Positions 51,463-59,529 of a DNA stretch of 64,000 nucleotides are shown one piece after another. The notes beneath the pieces were generated by a model. The model was given only the letters and a program-made list of their open reading frames with translations. It searched no databases and had not been told where the DNA came from. Source of the stretch: Clostridiales bacterium Firm_11 (GTDB lineage: Bacteria > Bacillota > Clostridia > Christensenellales > Aristaeellaceae); assembly GCA_001604105.1 (NCBI GenBank), contig LVAQ01000004.1, positions 62,001 through 126,000 of the forward strand, written 5' to 3'. Made by a program: the position numbers and the translations under genes. Every line of letters begins with the position of its first letter. Position 1 is the first letter of the stretch.

Positions 51463-54021
51463 ATGGCAACGTTTACGGTAAACGGGCAATCCTGTCAGAC
51501 GGACAAGGATATGCCGCTCCTGGATTATCTGCGGGATGTACTGCGCCTGACCTCTGTGAAAAACGGTTGCGGAGAGGGTGCGTGCGGTGCCTGCACAATT
51601 CTGGTGGATGGCAGGAAACAGCGCGCCTGCATCCTGACTACGCAAAAGGCGGACGGAAAACGGGTGACGACCGTCGAGGGGCTTTCGCCGCGGGAAAAGG
51701 ATGTATATGCACATTGCTTTGCGCAGGCCGGCGCGGTACAGTGCGGCTTTTGCATCCCGGGGATGGTCATCTCCGCCAAAGCACTGCTGGATACCACCCT
51801 CACGCCAACGCGCGCGCAGGTCAAGCAGGCGATACGCGGTAACATCTGCCGCTGTACGGGCTATGTGAAAATTGAGGATGTCATCCTGATGGCAGCGGCC
51901 TATTTTCGGGAGAATACCCCCGTGCCCATGGCGTTTGATGATGGCATGCTGGGACGGGATATGAAACGGGTGGATGCGGTCGCCAAAGTGCTGGGCACAG
52001 GCGAGTTTGTCGATGATATCGTGCTGGAGGGCATGATCTATGCCAAAGCCCTGCGCAGCAAGTACCCCCGCGCCCGGGTGCTGAGCATCGACACTGGCCG
52101 CGCCAAGACGCATCCCGATGTGGTGCGCGTTTTAACCGCCGAGGATGTTCCTTTCAACAAAACGGGGCATCTGGTGCCGGATTGGGATGTGATGATCGCG
52201 CAGGGGGATTGCACCCGTTATATCGGCGATGCCATCGCGCTGGTGGCGACGCGTACGCCTGAAACGCTGGACGAGGTTCTCGCCCTAATTGAGGTTACCT
52301 ATGAAGAACTGACCCCGGTGCTCACCCCTGCCGAGGGGTTGAAAACCGATGCGCCTCTGCTGCATGAGAAGGGCAACCTGCAAAGTCGGCAGCAGCTTAC
52401 ACGCGGGGATGTAGATGCAGCGATTGCCAAGGCTGCCCATGTGGTCACGAGGCATTATTCGACGCCCCAGACGGATCATGCTTTCATGGAGCCGGAATGT
52501 GCCATTGCTGCGCCGGATGGTGAAGGTGGCATCGTGATGCGCACAGCCAGCCAATCCGTCTATGATGAGCAGCGTGAAATTGCTCGTATGCTCTGCCTGC
52601 CCAAGGAGAAGGTGCGCTCCATCAGCGCGCTGGTGGGCGGCGGCTTTGGCGGCAAGGAAGATATGAGCGTGCAACACCATGCGGCTTTGATGGCGTGGGC
52701 GACGGGGCTTCCCGTGAAGGTGCGCTTTTCCAGGCAGGAGAGCCTGAACATCCACACCAAACGCCATGCGATGGAAATCGACATGACTACCGCGTGTGAT
52801 CAGGAGGGCAATCTGGTTGCTATGCGCGCACTGCTGGTGAGCGACACAGGTGCATACGCATCCCTCGGGGGGCCTGTGCTCCAGCGCGCGTGTACGCACG
52901 CGGGAGGCCCCTATCATTTCCAAAATGTAGATATTACTGGGCTTAGCGTCTATACCAATAACGTGCCCGGGGGCGCTTTCCGCGGCTTCGGGGTTACGCA
53001 AAGCTGCTTTGCTGCCGAGCAGAATTTGAATTTGCTGGCAGAGATGGTGGGGATATCTCCGTGGGAGATGCGTTATAAAAATGCCATCCGACCGGGCGAG
53101 GTACTGCCCAATGGACAGATTGCAAGCGAGGATACCGCCTATGCCGAATGCCTGCTGGCTGTCAAGGATGCTTATGAGAGCAGCCCGTTTGCAGGCATTG
53201 CGGGGTGTATGAAAAACAGTGGGTTGGGTGTTGGCGTGCCGGATTTTGGGCGCGTCGCCATTGAGGTTCAAGGTGGCAAGGTGCACGTGCTTACCTCGGC
53301 GGCCTGCATGGGGCAGGGCGTAGGTACTGTGTGTGTGCAGATGGTGTGTCAGACTACGGGTTTACCTCCAAGCGCCGTGGTGCATGAAGCGCCGGATACG
53401 GCGATTACCCCTAACAGCGGCACTTCTACCGCCAGCCGCCAAACCCTGTTCACCGGGGAAGCCGCGCACCGCGCCGCCTTGCAGCTTAAAGATGCGCTGG
53501 AGAAAGCCGGAAGCCTTGCCGCGCTGGAAGGTGCGCATTATTATGCGGAGTTTGGCGACCCTACCGACCCCATGGGGAGCGACAAACCCAACCCCATCAG
53601 CCATTTAGCGTATGGGTACGCCGCACAGGTGGTTATTGTGGATGAAACCAAGCGCGTAACCCGTGTAATCGCCGCGCATGACGTGGGGCGTGTGGTGAAT
53701 CCCAGAAGCTGCGAAGGCCAGATTGAAGGCGGCGTGGTAATGGGGCTGGGCTATGCGTTTACCGAGGATTTTCCCATGGAAAACGGGTATCCGACGGCCA
53801 CCTATGCAAAACTTGGCCTGTGGCGTGCGACCGATGCTCCGCCCATCGAAGTGCATTTGATTGAGAAAGGCACCGCGGATCAGAACGCGTTCGGCGCGAA
53901 AGGCGTTGGGGAGATCACTACCATCCCCACCGCTCCGGCCGCCGCGCACGCCTGTATGCGCGTAGATGGCAAGGAGCGCAGGAAATTGCCGATAGAAGAC
54001 ACAGCCTATCGTAAGGCTTGA
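51463..54021 (+). CDS. xdhD: Selenium-dependent xanthine dehydrogenase, fused iron-sulfur and molybdenum subunits
   Basis: An 852-residue molybdenum hydroxylase. Residues 1-160 hold two [2Fe-2S] sites: Cys36/41/44/56 (plant-ferredoxin type) and Cys94/97/129/131 (CGFC and CRC). Residues about 165-850 are the molybdopterin part with GGGFGGKED, PGGAFRGFG and the catalytic glutamate in FGAKGVGE. This fusion without an FAD domain is the layout of selenium-dependent xanthine dehydrogenases, which carry labile selenium on molybdenum rather than selenocysteine. It should oxidise xanthine (from GuaD) to urate, or run in reverse. Electrons may go to YgfK or ferredoxin. GAGG 8 bases upstream supports the start at 51463. 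Confidence 0.93.
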   Translation: MATFTVNGQSCQTDKDMPLLDYLRDVLRLTSVKNGCGEGACGACTILVDGRKQRACILTTQKADGKRVTTVEGLSPREKDVYAHCFAQAGAVQCGFCIPGMVISAKALLDTTLTPTRAQVKQAIRGNICRCTGYVKIEDVILMAAAYFRENTPVPMAFDDGMLGRDMKRVDAVAKVLGTGEFVDDIVLEGMIYAKALRSKYPRARVLSIDTGRAKTHPDVVRVLTAEDVPFNKTGHLVPDWDVMIAQGDCTRYIGDAIALVATRTPETLDEVLALIEVTYEELTPVLTPAEGLKTDAPLLHEKGNLQSRQQLTRGDVDAAIAKAAHVVTRHYSTPQTDHAFMEPECAIAAPDGEGGIVMRTASQSVYDEQREIARMLCLPKEKVRSISALVGGGFGGKEDMSVQHHAALMAWATGLPVKVRFSRQESLNIHTKRHAMEIDMTTACDQEGNLVAMRALLVSDTGAYASLGGPVLQRACTHAGGPYHFQNVDITGLSVYTNNVPGGAFRGFGVTQSCFAAEQNLNLLAEMVGISPWEMRYKNAIRPGEVLPNGQIASEDTAYAECLLAVKDAYESSPFAGIAGCMKNSGLGVGVPDFGRVAIEVQGGKVHVLTSAACMGQGVGTVCVQMVCQTTGLPPSAVVHEAPDTAITPNSGTSTASRQTLFTGEAAHRAALQLKDALEKAGSLAALEGAHYYAEFGDPTDPMGSDKPNPISHLAYGYAAQVVIVDETKRVTRVIAAHDVGRVVNPRSCEGQIEGGVVMGLGYAFTEDFPMENGYPTATYAKLGLWRATDAPPIEVHLIEKGTADQNAFGAKGVGEITTIPTAPAAAHACMRVDGKERRKLPIEDTAYRKA

Positions 54022-54044
54022 GTCGGACAGCATACGTTTGATTG

Positions 54045-54109
54045 CGCTGCCGCCTGGGATGCAGGGGAATAGACGGATGAAGCATGACAATCCCGCTGCC
54101 GCCTAGGAT
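54045..54109. repeat. Two direct copies of a 16-base site before the ModE-like gene
   Basis: CGCTGCCGCCTGGGAT at 54045-54060 recurs as CGCTGCCGCCTAGGAT at 54094-54109, 49 bases start to start. The second copy ends 26 bases before the regulator's start codon. They could be operator sites for that regulator. Confidence 0.5.
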
Positions 54110-54135
54110 TGACCCATACAAAGGGGATGTGCATA

Positions 54136-54483
54136 ATGGCAAAAATCCCGTTGCATTGCGGAATCACCCTGCGCCTATACAGGGAGCAGAAGGTGTTTGG
54201 CCCCGGGGTTGCGCAGCTTTTGGAAACTGTGCGGCAGACGCACAGCTTGCGCGCGGCGGCGATGCGGCTGGATATGGCCTATTCCAAAGCATGGAAACTC
54301 ATTCAAACGGCGGAAAAAGGGCTGGGATACGCGCTGCTGGTGACCGCTGTTGGCGGCAGGCAAGGCGGCGGCGCCACGCTGACCCCGCAGGCGGAGGATC
54401 TGCTGATTCGGTTCCGCGCGTTTGAACAGGAGTGTAAGCAGGCGATGGACAGGGCTTACCAGCGTTATTTTATCGAACCATAA
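54136..54483 (+). CDS. ModE-like winged helix-turn-helix regulator without molybdate domain
   Basis: A 115-residue DNA-binding protein of the ModE N-terminal/LysR-like type. The HTH is HSLRAAAMRLDMAYSKAWKLIQ, and the wing GGRQGGGATLTPQAEDLLIRFRAFE is the usual ModE sequence. The C-terminal molybdopterin-binding (MOP) domains of full ModE are absent, so metal sensing, if any, must be indirect. It follows the xanthine dehydrogenase gene and probably regulates the molybdenum-enzyme cluster. AAGGGG 9 bases upstream decides the start at 54136; ATG at 54127 lies inside the spacing. Confidence 0.88.
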   Translation: MAKIPLHCGITLRLYREQKVFGPGVAQLLETVRQTHSLRAAAMRLDMAYSKAWKLIQTAEKGLGYALLVTAVGGRQGGGATLTPQAEDLLIRFRAFEQECKQAMDRAYQRYFIEP

Positions 54484-54582
54484 TACCCTTGGCGGGCGCC
54501 TTGTGAAGCGCCGCGGTGCGGCTACGCGGAACATGAACGCGCAGCGTTAAGGCCGTATATGCCTGAAGGCGAGGACAATGAA

Positions 54583-55488
54583 ATGGCAGACTATCGTGTA
54601 GGTATGGAAATCAGCGCAAACAAAGCAAGCATGTGCATGGTGGATGAACAGGGCGCCATTCTCTGCCGCAGGGTGTTCGGGGCGGTCAGTTCAAACAGTG
54701 CCGAACGTTTTACCGACACCCTTTGTGACCATTTGGAGGATATGTTGCTCAAACGCGGTATGCTGCCGGGGGATGTGCGGCACATCGGCGTTGGCATCAC
54801 CGCATGTGTGGATGGCGCGCTTTCTGTGGTGACGCGTGCGCCCGACGGGCTTGGGGATAACCCCGTACCGCTTGCGCATTTGATGGAAGGGCGAATCGGC
54901 GTGATGCCGATGATCGTGCACGCTGCGTGGGCGACAGCCAATGCCGAATCCCGTTTTGGGTTCGGCGCACCGCAGGACTTTTTGTGTGTTGTACTGGGCA
55001 GGGAAACTGGCGCCGTATGCGTGCGAGGTGGAAAGATATGCCTGCATACGTGTACCGAAGCGCGGCGCGCAGCGCTGAGCGCATTGCAGAATAACGCAAA
55101 TCAGAACATCAGCACGGAGGCACTGGTTCGCCGCGCCAAAGCGCGATTTGTAGATGTTTTCCAAGGCGAGAAGGCATCGGCGCGGGATGTGCTGGCGCAT
55201 GCGGAAGCGGGAGAGCCGGAATGGATCGCGCTGCTCAATGATGCCGCGGAATCATTCGCGGAAGCATTGCTCGCTGCCATGGAAGCCTGTGACGTAAAGG
55301 AGGCGGTGATCGGCGGCATGCTGAGCGCATATCAGGCGCATTTGATTGACCCTCTTTGCGCCGCGGTCCAGCGTTGCAAGCATAATGGGCTGGACGACAT
55401 GCCTTCATACGCGGTACGTCAGGCGAAATTTGGGGCGGACAGCGTGATGGTCGGCGCGGCATTCTTTGACAAGCAGATGCTTGCATAA
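54583..55488 (+). CDS. ROK-like protein, aberrant
   Basis: A 301-residue protein with the general pattern of the ROK/ASKHA fold: an N-terminal YRVGMEISANKASMCMVDEQGAIL like the phosphate-1 hairpin, IGVGITACVDG like the phosphate motif region, FLCVVLGRETGAVCVRGGK in the place of the ROK LGTGIGGGI segment, and a late AVIGGMLSAYQAHLIDPL like the adenosine motif. The second glycine-rich motif is altered and the zinc-binding cysteine cluster of ROK kinases is missing. No helix-turn-helix precedes it. It is the last gene of the purine cluster. It may be a non-catalytic sensor or a kinase with another substrate. Confidence 0.7.
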   Translation: MADYRVGMEISANKASMCMVDEQGAILCRRVFGAVSSNSAERFTDTLCDHLEDMLLKRGMLPGDVRHIGVGITACVDGALSVVTRAPDGLGDNPVPLAHLMEGRIGVMPMIVHAAWATANAESRFGFGAPQDFLCVVLGRETGAVCVRGGKICLHTCTEARRAALSALQNNANQNISTEALVRRAKARFVDVFQGEKASARDVLAHAEAGEPEWIALLNDAAESFAEALLAAMEACDVKEAVIGGMLSAYQAHLIDPLCAAVQRCKHNGLDDMPSYAVRQAKFGADSVMVGAAFFDKQMLA

Positions 55489-55511
55489 GAGGATGCGGCG
55501 AGCGGTCAATC

Positions 55512-55995
55512 AGCTACACAAGGCATTGGAAAGCCGAGTAAAAACGAACACGTGCGGCGAGACGCCACGCGTGTTCGGTTGGCATTGCGGATGGCGTGCC
55601 GCATCCGTAGTGGTATCATTGAAGCGATTAGGCACGTTGCGCGGAGAATAAGACAAACAAGGCACTGAACAGCCCAATAGAACCAAATAAAGGCGGCGAA
55701 ACGCAATACGTGTTCGTTGGCATTGCGGATTGTGTATCGCGCTCGTAGCATAGTAAACGAAGTGTCTGGCCAGGTTGCGTGGCAAAAAACAGTATAAGCG
55801 TTGCGTAGCCAAGCAAAACCGAACACATGCGGCAAATAGCCACGCGTGTTCGTTGGCATTGCGGATTGTGTATCGCGCTCGTAGCATAGTAAACGAAGTG
55901 TCTGGCCAGGTTGCGTGGCAAAAAATAGTATAAGTCGTTGGGTAGCCAAGCAAAACCGAACACGTGCGGCGAGACGCCACACGTGTTCGGTTGGC
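55512..55995. repeat. Tandem repeat array, unit about 137 bases, with hairpins
   Basis: About three and a half units begin near 55545, 55682, 55820 and 55957. Units 2 and 3 share an almost identical stretch of over 80 bases that starts at CGTGTTCGTTGGCATTG; unit 1 is diverged and unit 4 is truncated after the hairpin. The hairpin is best in unit 4: CCGAACACGTG (55956-55966), C, GGCG, AGA, CGCC, A, CACGTGTTCGG (55980-55990). Units 1 and 3 keep it with compensating or mild changes; unit 2 has lost the left arm. It occupies a 614-base spacer (55489-56102) between convergent genes. Confidence 0.85.
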
Positions 55996-56102
55996 ATTGG
56001 GGGCATCAAGCGCGTTCGCGGCATCGCTGTTATAGCTTTGAGCCGCTTGGCGCGTGCAACCCGCTTACCGTGCAGTGACTTGACGGCAGGGAAGAAGCGC
56101 CG

Positions 56103-58370
56103 TCACTCCAGCACCTCGCTCAGGCTTACGAAGCGATAGGGTTTGTCGGCATACTTCCGTTCCATCTCACTGAGGTACATATCCAGCGCGGCTGCGGTAT
56201 AAATGCTGTTATCGGACATGTGCAAAATGAATACCGCGCCGCTTTTGGTGTTCTTTTGCAGATCGCTGGCCAGTTTTGCAGCGCTGGTGGCCTTGTAATC
56301 CTGTGTGGTATAACTGCCGGAAACAACATAGGTAAAGCCGCAATCCAGTACGGCAGCCAGCCCGTTTTTACCTGCGGCCAGCGTTGGGGGTCGGAATATT
56401 TTGGAGAGGGCAGGTTTGTTGCCGATTTTGATGTCGCCGACGATGGATGCCAGCAAATCGTAACTGGTTACCAGATCCTGCTTGAGCTCATTGACCTGCT
56501 CCTGGGTGAGCTCTGAAAACTTTCGCCCGTTTCCCTCATCATTGGAGAGCGGGTAATGCGTGTGCGTATGACTGCCAAGCGTATGACCTTCGGCGGCAAT
56601 CGCGCGCAGCAGATTTGGGTTGTATACCACATTTTGCGTACGCACAAAGAAAGTGGCCTTGGCATTGTGGGCGTTGAGCACATCCAGCAGCTCGGTGATG
56701 GGTTGATCCGTACCCCAATCATCAAACGTGAGAAAAACGTAGTTCTGTTTATTGGGAATCAGCCCTCTTTTATCCAGCCGCTTGATTTCCGCGGCGGTAA
56801 AGCCTGGTAAAAATGCGCTGCTGGCCACCCAGTCGATGCCGATGTAGCGTGTTGATATGGCGGTGATGACGCTGCCGCTTAGCTGACCGGGATAAATCTT
56901 CCCCCATACTTCAGGCAGAATTTGCGCCTGCGTGAGCGGATACGTATAAGTGTATTTGGTGTTTTGAACCAGGGCCATAACAGGCTTGATTGCGTACAGG
57001 TTTCGCTCGCTCGCAATTAACTGCACCAGAGAACCCAACAACTCATCGCTGCGCTGGTATTGGCGCATCTGAAAATGAATGATGGCGCCACGCTGAAGCA
57101 TGCCTTGTTCTTCGGGCAGCAGCGCCGCAAGAATGGGCGCCGGGTCGGTCAGGCGTATGTCTTCGGTACGAACAACATTGGTCATGGCGGTCAACAGCAG
57201 GTATCCGCCAGTGCCGCATGCCGTTTGCAACGCCGTGGTTGCGCTGCCAAAGGAAGGGCGCACAGCCAGCGGCTCCCAATAATCAAAAGCGGTTTGCAAA
57301 GTTTCCTCGGTTTTGAGCAGTTCTTCAAGTACCGCGGTGGTGCTTGAGAAGCCGGAGGCCTGTATCGCCATACCCAAAGCGTGCCCCGCATCCAGGATAC
57401 GGCGCACTGCAACTTCCTGTGTGGTAAGCTCCTCACGCGTCACGAAAAAAGTACCGCGACCGCCAACCGTTTCCAGCGCATCCAGTACGGCGCGCAGTTC
57501 TGCGTCATTGCCAAGGCCGGAAAAGGTGAACGCCACAGCACGCTCGGAGGTGTAGATGCGTCTTTGCGGCTCGCTGATGGTTTCGCCAGCGCTGATGAGC
57601 GCTGCTGCGCGAGCGCCCAGGTCGGTTGCGGCCAAGGCTTCACACAGGGCGGATAAACCGGCGGCGGCCGATATGGAACCGCCCCCAATTTGAATGCCCA
57701 GCAAAGATCGGCGGGGCAGTGTCGTTACCTTGTCGTTTACAAGTTCCGCGACGGAGAGCGCTTCCAGCGTCAGCGTCTGCGTGGGCAGGGTTACAGTGGG
57801 CAGGTAGGCCGCATACGCCGCAGCCAGCAGCGCATCTCCGGGCGCGGTCAGTACAAGTGCGGAGGTTGGCCAAATGCCTGTAACCGTTTGAATGGCAACG
57901 CCCGCTCGGACAAACTCCGAAATGGCGCGTTTTGCCGCCAGCGCATCGCTGGTGGCGCCGCTTTCCAGCAACGCAACGCCGATGGAAGCGCCCGAACCGG
58001 CAATCAACGCCAGGCTTCCCGTATTGCCGGCCGCCTCCGAGCCGGTAAGGTAGAAGGTTGCCTTCACGCCATTTTGAGCAATGGCGGTGAGTAACGAAGC
58101 CGTAAAGGCTTCATCGCCCAGCCCGATAAAGGCAAGCTCTGCCTTTTGGGTCAAGGAGGCGTCCGCCTGATCATATAGAGTAGCGGTGGAATTTGCGCCG
58201 CCTGCCGCATAGCGAGCATTGGCTTCGGCGATACCCAAGGTAACGGGGTCGGCGTAGGCAGCTTCCAGTGGCGGCGCTTTTTGCGCCTGCACATACAACC
58301 CGCCACCGATGCCGCTAGCGATGACCAGCAACAACAGCAACATGGTGCGTAACTGTTTTCGGATCAACAA
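56103..58370 (-). CDS. Triple NodB-domain protein with one intact deacetylase domain
   Basis: A 755-residue secreted or membrane-anchored protein (hydrophobic segment residues 8-28). Three polysaccharide-deacetylase repeats can be traced by the recurring KATFYLTG / RGTFFVTR / KATFFVRT strand. Domain 3 (about 545-750) is complete: TFDD at 548-551, the metal motif HTHTH at 601-605 and FRPP at 659-662. Domain 1 (about 77-250) has FIGLGD, and domain 2 (about 275-470) FTFSGLGND, in place of TFDDG, and neither has the histidine motif. The start is TTG at 58370 after AAAGGGGGG. Likely role: trimming N-acetyl groups of the polymer made by the neighbouring synthase. Confidence 0.85.
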   Translation of the reverse strand: MLIRKQLRTMLLLLLVIASGIGGGLYVQAQKAPPLEAAYADPVTLGIAEANARYAAGGANSTATLYDQADASLTQKAELAFIGLGDEAFTASLLTAIAQNGVKATFYLTGSEAAGNTGSLALIAGSGASIGVALLESGATSDALAAKRAISEFVRAGVAIQTVTGIWPTSALVLTAPGDALLAAAYAAYLPTVTLPTQTLTLEALSVAELVNDKVTTLPRRSLLGIQIGGGSISAAAGLSALCEALAATDLGARAAALISAGETISEPQRRIYTSERAVAFTFSGLGNDAELRAVLDALETVGGRGTFFVTREELTTQEVAVRRILDAGHALGMAIQASGFSSTTAVLEELLKTEETLQTAFDYWEPLAVRPSFGSATTALQTACGTGGYLLLTAMTNVVRTEDIRLTDPAPILAALLPEEQGMLQRGAIIHFQMRQYQRSDELLGSLVQLIASERNLYAIKPVMALVQNTKYTYTYPLTQAQILPEVWGKIYPGQLSGSVITAISTRYIGIDWVASSAFLPGFTAAEIKRLDKRGLIPNKQNYVFLTFDDWGTDQPITELLDVLNAHNAKATFFVRTQNVVYNPNLLRAIAAEGHTLGSHTHTHYPLSNDEGNGRKFSELTQEQVNELKQDLVTSYDLLASIVGDIKIGNKPALSKIFRPPTLAAGKNGLAAVLDCGFTYVVSGSYTTQDYKATSAAKLASDLQKNTKSGAVFILHMSDNSIYTAAALDMYLSEMERKYADKPYRFVSLSEVLE

Positions 58371-58460
58371 AGCGCATCCCCCCTTTGGCTCGTGTATGGC
58401 AAAACCAGCGGCGCAATCGGTAGCGCCAAACGCGCATCATGGCCTGTTAGCATGCGGCTA

Positions 58461-59513
58461 TCACGGCGTTATAACCTGTTGACACCAGGGCGTTTCCCCG
58501 GCGGAAGCTTGCGTAAATGAGACCAGGGAGGAAACATCATTGCCGCCCAGACGGAACAAATCAAAGGCAGTGAAACCATAAGCGGCACATGTGCCGCGCC
58601 AGGCTGCCAGCGTGATGGCATCGGCATACCATAGCGTAACGGCTTCCCCCTCCAGCTGATAGGTGGCGGTAAGCGCCTGGCTTGCCGCGTCCCGCACGGG
58701 CGTTACTGCCGCGCTTTGCAGCTGCGCCTCGGCTTGGGTTTGGGTTACGGAGCGCGCCTTGCCATCCTGCCAGATGAAGCCGCCCGTGGCGAAAGCCATA
58801 CGTGTGGTGTAAGGCTGGCTTTGATACAACGCGCAGGTTTCTTCTAAAAATGCCAGATCCGCCTTTGGGCCGGGGCCGCTATGGTAACCGTACAGGTTAT
58901 AGCACATGACGGTGTATTCCGGCCCCGCGGGCAGATCCGCATACTTGGGCGCGTCCCAGGGAAGCACGACGCGAAGGCGAATCGCATCCCGCGCGCATAT
59001 ATCCCACAGGCGGCTGATGAGTTTGGCATAATTCGCCCACAGCACGGTATCGCCTTTCAAATTCTCATAATCCAGCTCCAAGCCTTGCAGATGATACAGA
59101 TCAATCAGCGCTATCAACGCCTCCAGATGCTGGCTGATGGACGCGTCATCCGCCAGCAGGCGGGAAAGCAGGGCGGTGGATTTGTTATCATAGGTGTTGG
59201 GCGCGGTTTCCACATCATTGACGATGGACAGGTACGGGATGGCGCCAGTGCCCTCGCAGGCCTGCGTGACAGCCGTAAGCAAATCCTCAGCCTCCGGAAG
59301 CATCAGCGGTTGATCCGCTGCGTCAAATATGCACGCAAAGGCCACAGCCGCATCCAACGCGCCGCATAGCGTACCCAGCTCGTCAAGGGATTCCTCCGCT
59401 TCCCAGTACGGCAGCCATGCGCCTAAGGTATAGGCGGTCAACGCTTCAGCGCGGGCGGAAAGGGGCAGGGAAAACAGAACGATAGAGAGCAGCAGGCATA
59501 GTGTCTTTTTCAT
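58461..59513 (-). CDS. Secreted GH18-like glycoside hydrolase
   Basis: A 350-residue protein with a cleavable signal peptide ending near SARA-EAL. The barrel shows AYTLGAWLPYWEAEESL at the start, the catalytic strand LQGLELDYENL, where the GH18 consensus DGxDxDxE reads G-L-E-L-D-Y-E (second Asp and catalytic Glu kept), and the MCYNLYGYHSGPG strand with the substrate-binding Tyr. It may cut an amino-sugar polymer, in keeping with the deacetylase-like and synthase genes around it. The start at 59513 follows AAAGGA; the gene is 16 bases after the preceding stop. Confidence 0.82.
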   Translation of the reverse strand: MKKTLCLLLSIVLFSLPLSARAEALTAYTLGAWLPYWEAEESLDELGTLCGALDAAVAFACIFDAADQPLMLPEAEDLLTAVTQACEGTGAIPYLSIVNDVETAPNTYDNKSTALLSRLLADDASISQHLEALIALIDLYHLQGLELDYENLKGDTVLWANYAKLISRLWDICARDAIRLRVVLPWDAPKYADLPAGPEYTVMCYNLYGYHSGPGPKADLAFLEETCALYQSQPYTTRMAFATGGFIWQDGKARSVTQTQAEAQLQSAAVTPVRDAASQALTATYQLEGEAVTLWYADAITLAAWRGTCAAYGFTAFDLFRLGGNDVSSLVSFTQASAGETPWCQQVITP

Positions 59514-59529
59514 GCAGGCACGTCCTTTA

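Noticed and set aside
51463..54021. Selenocysteine-encoding UGA in the xanthine dehydrogenase
   Set aside because: The frame has no internal TGA; the selenium of this family is a labile ligand, not selenocysteine.
55512..55995. CRISPR array
   Set aside because: Units are about 137 bases and lack the short-repeat/unique-spacer pattern; no cas genes are present.
55506..56024. Overlapping minus-strand open frames with amino-acid repeats across the 55.5-56.0 kb array
   Set aside because: Three frames are open at once, the 137-base unit is not a multiple of three, no ribosome site fits, and the DNA hairpin explains the conservation better.
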